A program made the translations under genes and the position numbers. Below are positions 59,084-64,000 of a stretch of DNA of 64,000 nt, piece by piece. The notes beneath the pieces were generated by a model. It made no database searches. It was not told the DNA's origin and saw only the letters and a program-made list of their open reading frames with translations. The DNA is taken from contig JBAJNM010000002.1 in NCBI GenBank assembly GCA_036881865.1, positions 56,548 to 120,547 of the forward strand, written 5' to 3'. Positions within the stretch are counted from its first letter, which is position 1; each line of letters opens with the position of its first letter. The DNA comes from Parvularculales bacterium. Lineage in GTDB: Bacteria > Pseudomonadota > Alphaproteobacteria > JAPOUT01 > JBAJNM01.

Positions 59084-59536
59084 ATGACAAAGACACAACG
59101 ATCTGCCTTGAAAATCATCTCTGTCCTTTGGGTCATCTGGGGGCTCGTTCACATGTTGGCCGGGGTGTTGACGATCGGACAAGCCGCCCCTCATTCGATC
59201 GCCGGCGTCGCCGATGCCGTTGACCCCGACGTTTTCCACGCAACATACAATGCCGCGACAGACGCATTGATAAATCAGCACGGGTTCAATCTGCTCTGGA
59301 TCGGTTTGACAACGACGGTATCAGCATTTTTTATCTGGCGTGGTGAAGTCTTAGCCTTGTTCATCGCGGGTTTTGTCGGCGGTCTTGCAGATGTGGGCTA
59401 TTTCATCTTCATGGACCTCGGTGGCTTTGTTCAATTCATGCCCGGCACGGTTATGACACTCATCTCGGCCTCGGCAATCCTGCTCAGCTGCTGGGTCTGG
59501 CGGTCAATCTACAATTCTTCTGTCGTACCAAGCTGA
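59084..59536 (+). CDS. Small four-helix membrane protein, unknown function
   Basis: 150 aa with four hydrophobic segments: SALKIISVLWVIWGLVHMLAGVL, FNLLWIGLTTTVSAFFIW, VLALFIAGFVGGLADVGYFIFM and VMTLISASAILLSCWVW. AAAGGA precedes the ATG at a good spacing. I do not recognise a named family. It is divergent from the GST gene with a 163-base gap, so they may share a regulatory region. It is followed 9 bases later by the inverted-repeat element. Confidence 0.75.
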   Translation: MTKTQRSALKIISVLWVIWGLVHMLAGVLTIGQAAPHSIAGVADAVDPDVFHATYNAATDALINQHGFNLLWIGLTTTVSAFFIWRGEVLALFIAGFVGGLADVGYFIFMDLGGFVQFMPGTVMTLISASAILLSCWVWRSIYNSSVVPS

Positions 59537-59545
59537 GAAAATTAA

Positions 59546-59697
59546 GGTAATTATATACTTTAGTGGATGGAATTTACAAATATCTTCAGTATTCCGCCGG
59601 TTTTCGACTGTAGATGATTTTGAAATAATCACTTCGTTTTAATGGCGGAAAATTGCGCTAAAATGACAGTTCTTGGCTACTAAAGTATATAATTACC
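59546..59697. mobile_element. MITE-like 152-bp inverted-repeat element
   Basis: Perfect 19-base terminal inverted repeats: GGTAATTATATACTTTAGT at 59546-59564 and its reverse complement at 59679-59697. An inner pair TTCCGCC/GGCGGAA extends the symmetry, so the whole could fold into a long hairpin. There is no coding capacity. Size, termini and a related end at 57725 suggest a non-autonomous transposable element, possibly with TA target preference (TA lies just inside both GG/CC ends). No clear longer target duplication is visible. It could alternatively act as a bidirectional terminator. Confidence 0.6.
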
Positions 59698-59709
59698 AAA
59701 AGGATTAAT

Positions 59710-60711
59710 GTGGACATGAGGGTAATAGTCGTCAGCATACTCAGTAGTTTGTTTTTACTGGCATTCATACCAATAACACTTAATGCGCAAGAGCAAGATG
59801 AAAATGTGCTTTATGCTGACTCGTTCTGGAAAACGGCCACAGTGTCGGATGTTGAATCTGCACTTAAGGGAGATGCCAATATAGAAGCCCGTGATGAATA
59901 TGACAGTACGCCCCTGCATATTGCTGCACGGGTCAGCGCTAATCCGGCTGCAATAGAATCATTGCTGGATCATGGTGCTGATATAGAGGCTCGTGATAAG
60001 GATGGAAAAACACCTTTGCGCATGGCTGCGGGGCGGAGCGATACTCTTGAGGTGGTTGAACTGTTACTGGATCATGGTGCTGATATAGAGGCCCGTGATA
60101 AATATGGAAAAACACCTTTGCACATAGCTGCGGAATGGAGCGATACTCCTGAGGTGGTTGAACTGTTACTGGAACGGGAGGCCGATATAGAGGCCCGTAA
60201 TAAGGATGGAAAAACACCTTTGCACATGGCTGCGGGGTGGAGCGATACTCCCGAGGTGGTTGAACTGTTACTGGAACGGGATGCTGATATAGAGGCCCGT
60301 GATAAGGATGGATGGACGCCTCTGCATCATGCGGCCCTCATCGGTAAAATACCGATCTTGAATCTACTCCTTGAACGGGGGGCCAATATGGAGGCTAGTG
60401 CCGCAGACGGCGATCGACCCCTGCACCATGCGGTGTTCGCCGCGTCAGCAGCAAAGATGAAACTGCTACTGGATCAGGGAGCCAACATAGAGGTCCGTGA
60501 TAAGGATGGAGAAACACCCCTTCATTTATCTGTAATTCGTGCGGGTCGCGGGCAGTGGTGGCAGGAACTTATTGAGATATTATTGAAGCGCGGAGCCAAG
60601 AGTAGAGTGACAGATAAAAACGGAAAAACACCCTTTGATTACGCGCAGGACAACGAAAACCTAAAGAACACCAAAGCCTACTGGCTACTCAACGAGGCCC
60701 AGTACAGGTAA
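59710..60711 (+). CDS. Exported ankyrin-repeat protein
   Basis: 333 aa. A signal peptide (VIVVSILSSLFLLAFIPITLNAQ) is followed by about seven ankyrin repeats and a partial eighth. Typical units are DKDGKTPLHMAAGWSDTPEVV and ELLLEHGADIEAR-like turns, mostly 34 residues instead of 33. Ankyrin repeats mediate protein binding; with a signal peptide the protein should be periplasmic or secreted. GTG 59710 has AAAAGGA at good spacing, and ATG 59716 is possible. It follows the inverted-repeat element by 12 bases. Its 3' end overlaps the convergent MBL gene by 23 bases. Target unknown. Confidence 0.88.
   Translation: MDMRVIVVSILSSLFLLAFIPITLNAQEQDENVLYADSFWKTATVSDVESALKGDANIEARDEYDSTPLHIAARVSANPAAIESLLDHGADIEARDKDGKTPLRMAAGRSDTLEVVELLLDHGADIEARDKYGKTPLHIAAEWSDTPEVVELLLEREADIEARNKDGKTPLHMAAGWSDTPEVVELLLERDADIEARDKDGWTPLHHAALIGKIPILNLLLERGANMEASAADGDRPLHHAVFAASAAKMKLLLDQGANIEVRDKDGETPLHLSVIRAGRGQWWQELIEILLKRGAKSRVTDKNGKTPFDYAQDNENLKNTKAYWLLNEAQYR
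59995..60300 (+). repeat. 102-bp tandem repeats inside the ankyrin gene
   Basis: Three near-identical direct copies starting at 59995, 60097 and 60199, with a fourth, more diverged unit from 60301. Each encodes one 34-residue ankyrin repeat. The close match at DNA level indicates recent duplication and makes copy number liable to change. Confidence 0.8.
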
Positions 60712-61585
60712 CCGGTTCAGGTACGTCTATCACCATGCCATCGTAAGCCGGAATGACATTATCAGGCAGTTCGGCACACAGGGTCCGGTAATCCATATCA
60801 ACATGAAGGTTGGTCAGGACACCAAGACGCGGCTTGAAGCGCTCCAGCCATTCAAGGGTCGTATCCAGATGAGCGTGGGACGGATGCGGATCGCGCCGCA
60901 AGGCATCGACAATCCAGCAATCCAGCCCCTCAAGAGCCGGAATGCTCTCCCCGGGAATATCCGAAATATCGCTGGAATAGGCAATATTGCCCACCCGAAA
61001 CCCCAGAGACATGATGGAGCCATGTTCCTGAAGAAAGGGTGATGCCGTAACCCCTCCTCCCGGCCCGTCAACGGTAACGGGCGTCAGGGCCGTCAGGGGG
61101 AAAACCTGCAAAACCGGCGGATACGGACTGCCCGGGGGCGTTTCAAAGCAATAATCAAAGCGTTGTGTCAGGATTTCGGCGGTCGGGGTATCCATATAGA
61201 CATCTACCCGGCGGCGGCCATTGATGGCGACCACGCGCAAATCATCAATGCCGTGAGCCTGATCAGCATGGGCATGGGTATAAAACACACCATCCAGCCA
61301 GCCGACACCGGCATCAATCAACTGTTCGCGCATATCCGGCGCGGTATCAACCAGAACGCGGGTTACATTTTCTTCTCTTTGTCCATTGTTTTGCTCATTT
61401 GGCCCGTTTTCCGGAGGCCGGTGGTCCTTGAACCCCTCAATCAACAGAGAGCAGCGCCGCCGCCGGTTGCGAGGCTCTGCGGGGTCGCACTTTCCCCAAT
61501 GACCTCCGATACGCGGCACACCGCCTGAGGAACCGCTGCCCAAAATAGTAATACGTACCTGCCCTGCCCCGTTCTCCGCCGTCAT
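60689..61585 (-). CDS. PhnP-like metallo-beta-lactamase-fold hydrolase
   Basis: MBL-fold protein with the metal motif in FYTHAHADQAHGIDDLR (HxHxDxxH), an N-terminal ITILGSGSSGGVPRIGGHWGKC, and later HLDTTLEWLERFKPRLGVLTNLHVDMDY. These fit the PhnP/cyclic phosphodiesterase-like branch that sits downstream of tatD in alphaproteobacteria. 298 aa. The start overlaps the tatD stop as ATGA. The substrate is unknown. Confidence 0.88.
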   Translation of the reverse strand: MTAENGAGQVRITILGSGSSGGVPRIGGHWGKCDPAEPRNRRRRCSLLIEGFKDHRPPENGPNEQNNGQREENVTRVLVDTAPDMREQLIDAGVGWLDGVFYTHAHADQAHGIDDLRVVAINGRRRVDVYMDTPTAEILTQRFDYCFETPPGSPYPPVLQVFPLTALTPVTVDGPGGGVTASPFLQEHGSIMSLGFRVGNIAYSSDISDIPGESIPALEGLDCWIVDALRRDPHPSHAHLDTTLEWLERFKPRLGVLTNLHVDMDYRTLCAELPDNVIPAYDGMVIDVPEPVTCTGPR

Positions 61586-62403
61586 GCTGCGGCCTTTGCC
61601 ATAAGATGCCTGTCAGCCCTGGTAAACAAGCGAAAAAAATTATCGGTGGTCCGGCGGGCTAATTCATTCCTCTCACAACCCAACAAAGACGATACAAACC
61701 GCGCCGTTTCAGAGACGAACGCCGGTTCGTTGCGTTTTCCCCGGTGGGGTATCGGGGCCAGATAGGGAGCATCGGTTTCAAGCAAAAGCCTGTCCAGAGG
61801 AACACTTTGGGCCACGGTGCGCACTTCTTCAGCATTTTTGAAGGTGACAATGCCCGATAGTGAAATATAAAGCCCGCACTCCAGAGCGGTCCGGGCCAGA
61901 TCCGCACCGGAACTGAAACAATGAAGCAAGCCGGTAAAAGGCTTAACCGCCATTTCTTCACGGATCACGGTGCTCATATCATCATCGGCGCTACGGCTGT
62001 GAATGATTACCGGCAGCCCCAGTTCACGGGAGGCTTCAATATGGGCACGAAAAGCGGCCTGCTGAGCCTCGCGGGGGCTGTTTTCATAGTAATAATCAAG
62101 CCCTGTCTCACCAAAGCCAATAACTTTCGGATGCCGGGCATGCTCAATGAGTGTTTCCGGAGAAACATCTCCCCCCTCTTCCGCCGCTTCATGGGGATGC
62201 ACCCCCACGGTGCAATAGACATTCTCAAAACGTTCAGCAACGGCCAGCACACCGGGGAACCGGTCAAGACGCGTGCCGATGGTCAGCATCATACCGACAC
62301 GGGCCTGCACGGCGCGTTCTACAACAGCATTAATATCATCCTGAAAGTCATTGAAATCCAGATGACAATGACTATCGACCAGACTATCAACTAAATCTGC
62401 CAT
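61582..62403 (-). CDS. tatD: TatD-family deoxyribonuclease
   Basis: Metal-dependent TIM-barrel nuclease. LVDSHCHLDF (first metal pair), TVGVHPHEA, IGFGETGLDYYY, LPVIIHSRSADDD, GLLHCFSS and LLLETDAPYLAP are all present. 273 aa. It overlaps the holB end by 13 bases. metG usually lies between holB and tatD in this cluster but is missing here. Confidence 0.95.
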   Translation of the reverse strand: MADLVDSLVDSHCHLDFNDFQDDINAVVERAVQARVGMMLTIGTRLDRFPGVLAVAERFENVYCTVGVHPHEAAEEGGDVSPETLIEHARHPKVIGFGETGLDYYYENSPREAQQAAFRAHIEASRELGLPVIIHSRSADDDMSTVIREEMAVKPFTGLLHCFSSGADLARTALECGLYISLSGIVTFKNAEEVRTVAQSVPLDRLLLETDAPYLAPIPHRGKRNEPAFVSETARFVSSLLGCERNELARRTTDNFFRLFTRADRHLMAKAAA

Positions 62404-63560
62404 GATACAGGCCCCTTCCGGTAGGTTCCCCGAACAACGGATTCAATATCTGAAAAGGCGCTGAGCAAAACCTGTCCGCGGTCCATATTCAACGCATCGG
62501 CCCGCGCTACCGACTGGACTGTTTTTTCCCATATCTCCATCCAGCAATCAAGGTCTGCCGCCCCACACAGGCGCGCCGTCAAAGTGTTTTCTTCAGGGAA
62601 GGCCGGCGTAGACTCTCCGGTCGCCCGCTGACGGACAAGACGCGCCAGCCAGTCCCCCAAAAGTGTTGTCAGCAAGAGCCATGAAGACTGTGCCTGATGG
62701 GCTCTCTCCCTGCTCCCTCCCCGCCTTACCCGCTCGGCCAGGCCGTGAACCTGTTCCATATCCAACCCGGGCAGAGTCTCCAGCAAAGCGATTAATTCCC
62801 TATAAAGGCTGATATTTTCTTTCTCCGCCAACATCAAGGCCCGCCCCGGGCTGCCATCGGCAAGGCTCAGGATGAGATCTTGGTCCTGTGGCCGTATATC
62901 CGGCCCGTGAGCGGCGAGAATAGCCGCAACATCATGGTTTTGCAGGGGAGCTAAAGATAACCGGCGGCACCGGGAGCGAAGTGTCGCTATCAACCGGTCC
63001 GGCTGATGAGCAATAATGAGAAACAAACTCCGTTGAGGAGGCTCTTCAAGAGTTTTTAGTAAAGCATTGGCAGCGTTAGGATTCATGTCGTCAGCGGCAT
63101 CCACAATACATATCCGCCAGCCGTTGGCCGCCGTGCTGTAGGTAAACAGTTGAAGCGCCCGGCGTACATCATCCACCGTGATGACCGTTTTGAGTTTTTT
63201 GGCAGTATCATCCCACTGCCGCCGCAAGACGAACAGGTCAGGATGAGAGAGTGCGGCAATCTGACGCACAACGGGGTCATTCTCCGGCACCGCCATATCC
63301 CTTGCCATATCCTCCGGCGCACCACCTGCTTTTCCGTCAGGCCAGCGCAAAATATACCGGGCTGCGCGATAGGCCAGCGTTGCCTTGCCAATCCCCCGGT
63401 TGCCCGCCAGCAACCACGCATGATGCATAGAACGGCTTTCAAAAGCGTCTGAAATGACCTGCAGGGCCTTATCATGCCCCAGCAACGTCATGGTCTCGCG
63501 GGGGTGGGGAAACTCCCCTACCCTGTCACTTTCCGGATTTATATCAACCGCCTTAACCAT
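62391..63560 (-). CDS. holB: DNA polymerase III delta-prime subunit
   Basis: Clamp-loader subunit. MTLLGHDKALQVISDAFESRSMHHAWLLAGNRGIGKATLAYRAAR carries the P-loop-like GNRGIGKA, and DAADDMNPNAANALLKTLEEPPQRSLFLIIAHQPDRLIATLRSRCRRL is the sensor/SRC region. I start at ATG 63560 (MVKAVDINPE, 389 aa), overlapping the tmk end by 8 bases; the open frame extends to 63635 inside tmk. Order tmk-holB is conserved. Confidence 0.94.
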   Translation of the reverse strand: MVKAVDINPESDRVGEFPHPRETMTLLGHDKALQVISDAFESRSMHHAWLLAGNRGIGKATLAYRAARYILRWPDGKAGGAPEDMARDMAVPENDPVVRQIAALSHPDLFVLRRQWDDTAKKLKTVITVDDVRRALQLFTYSTAANGWRICIVDAADDMNPNAANALLKTLEEPPQRSLFLIIAHQPDRLIATLRSRCRRLSLAPLQNHDVAAILAAHGPDIRPQDQDLILSLADGSPGRALMLAEKENISLYRELIALLETLPGLDMEQVHGLAERVRRGGSRERAHQAQSSWLLLTTLLGDWLARLVRQRATGESTPAFPEENTLTARLCGAADLDCWMEIWEKTVQSVARADALNMDRGQVLLSAFSDIESVVRGTYRKGPVSWQI

Positions 63561-64000
63561 GAGTACCCGCAGACGGTAACGGAGGCGGGTCAAGATGCAC
63601 CTCGACGACGGACCAGATTTCCCGGGCGACCTCATCAGGAGAGCCCGCCCCGTTAACGGTTATGACACGCTCAGGATTATCCTGCGCTATCTCCTGAAAA
63701 GCGCATCGCAGGCTCTCATGGAAAGCGGCTTCTTTGCTGTCATAGACGACAAAAGGATTTTTATCTGTCTTACGGTCGTCCACCCGCGCCATGGATTGTT
63801 CAACGGAAACATCCAGAAAAAGCGTCAGGTCGGGAACCAGATCACCGGCGATTTGAGCATTCAGCGCCTTGATGGCGGCCTTATCTCCCCCCCGTGCATA
63901 TCCCTGATAGGCCAGAGTGGAATCCATAAAACGGTCACAGATTACCCATCCCCCTTCTTCAATAAACGGCCTTATAAGCTGATCAAGATGCTCTGCACGG
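63553..64000 (-). CDS. tmk: Thymidylate kinase, C-terminal part
   Basis: Phosphorylates dTMP to dTDP. The frame is open to the right edge of the window: RAEHLDQLIRPFIEEGGWVICDRF lies upstream of the first in-window Met. The DRF motif followed by DSTLAYQGYARG and DLTLFLDVSVEQSMARVDDR identify it. About 149 residues are visible; the N-terminal P-loop lies outside the window. First gene of tmk-holB-tatD-MBL on the - strand. Confidence 0.95.
   Translation of the reverse strand, partial: RAEHLDQLIRPFIEEGGWVICDRFMDSTLAYQGYARGGDKAAIKALNAQIAGDLVPDLTLFLDVSVEQSMARVDDRKTDKNPFVVYDSKEAAFHESLRCAFQEIAQDNPERVITVNGAGSPDEVAREIWSVVEVHLDPPPLPSAGTHG

Overview
The window is a gene-dense, LPS-producing alphaproteobacterial chromosome segment of moderate GC. 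The evidence is gene content and order: lolC-lolD-dnaE; rpsB-tsf-pyrH-frr-uppS-cdsA-dxr-rseP-bamA-lpxD-fabZ-lpxA-lpxI-lpxB; the gltA/gltX/comEC/lexA/moaC/trpCDGE/ppiD block; tpiA-secG-pyrG-kdsA-eno-ftsB-pdhABC-lpd-lipA; a fused ispDF; ntrX-trkA; and tmk-holB-tatD. LpxI (instead of LpxH), IspDF and a PDH E1 beta carrying a lipoyl domain are all typical of this class. Genus and family cannot be assigned from the sequence alone. No tRNA, rRNA, CRISPR array or intact insertion sequence was found.

Layout. 1-5.9 kb: lipoprotein-release transporter and replicative polymerase, with a GIY-YIG protein inserted between them. 6.1-20.3 kb: one long + strand run for translation factors, isoprenoid and phospholipid synthesis, outer-membrane assembly and lipid A, with many overlapping stop/start pairs. 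20.3-33.5 kb: mostly - strand (citrate synthase, GltX, LexA, MoaC, tryptophan synthesis, PpiD), interrupted by a frameshifted pseudogene at 21.8-22.5 kb and by + strand comEC. 33.7-47.7 kb: mostly + strand central metabolism (TpiA, PyrG, KdsA, enolase, pyruvate dehydrogenase, LipA), with a - strand queuosine cassette queC-queE-queF. 47.7-49.9 kb: cinA-pgpA-ispDF on -. 50.2-56.8 kb: ntrX-trkA-trkH-dat-hflX on +. 56.7-64 kb: mostly - strand (smr, a small accessory patch with a secreted ankyrin protein, then MBL-tatD-holB-tmk).

Most notable observations. (1) A sequence at 57327-57354 matches the E. coli dif site at 24 of 28 positions. It sits where gene orientation converges (+ on the left, - on the right), so this is very probably the replication terminus and XerCD recombination site. 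(2) The pyruvate dehydrogenase E2 subunit (pdhC) has no lipoyl domain; the only lipoyl domain encoded in the cluster is on E1 beta. (3) ntrX stands alone, without dusB, ntrB, ntrC or ntrY, and leads directly into a Trk potassium-uptake operon. (4) A 152-bp element with perfect 19-bp inverted repeats (MITE-like) lies before the ankyrin gene, and part of its end recurs 1.8 kb away beyond the accessory genes. (5) Several genes expected in conserved blocks are missing locally: hfq (dat/hflX), moeA (moaC/lexA) and metG (holB/tatD).

Functionally the window is core housekeeping. Accessory material is confined to the GIY-YIG gene, the broken gene near gltX, the que cassette, and the 57.3-60.7 kb patch beside dif. 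No clear new defence or secretion system was seen; the minimal PDH architecture and the dif-adjacent patch are the best candidates for follow-up.
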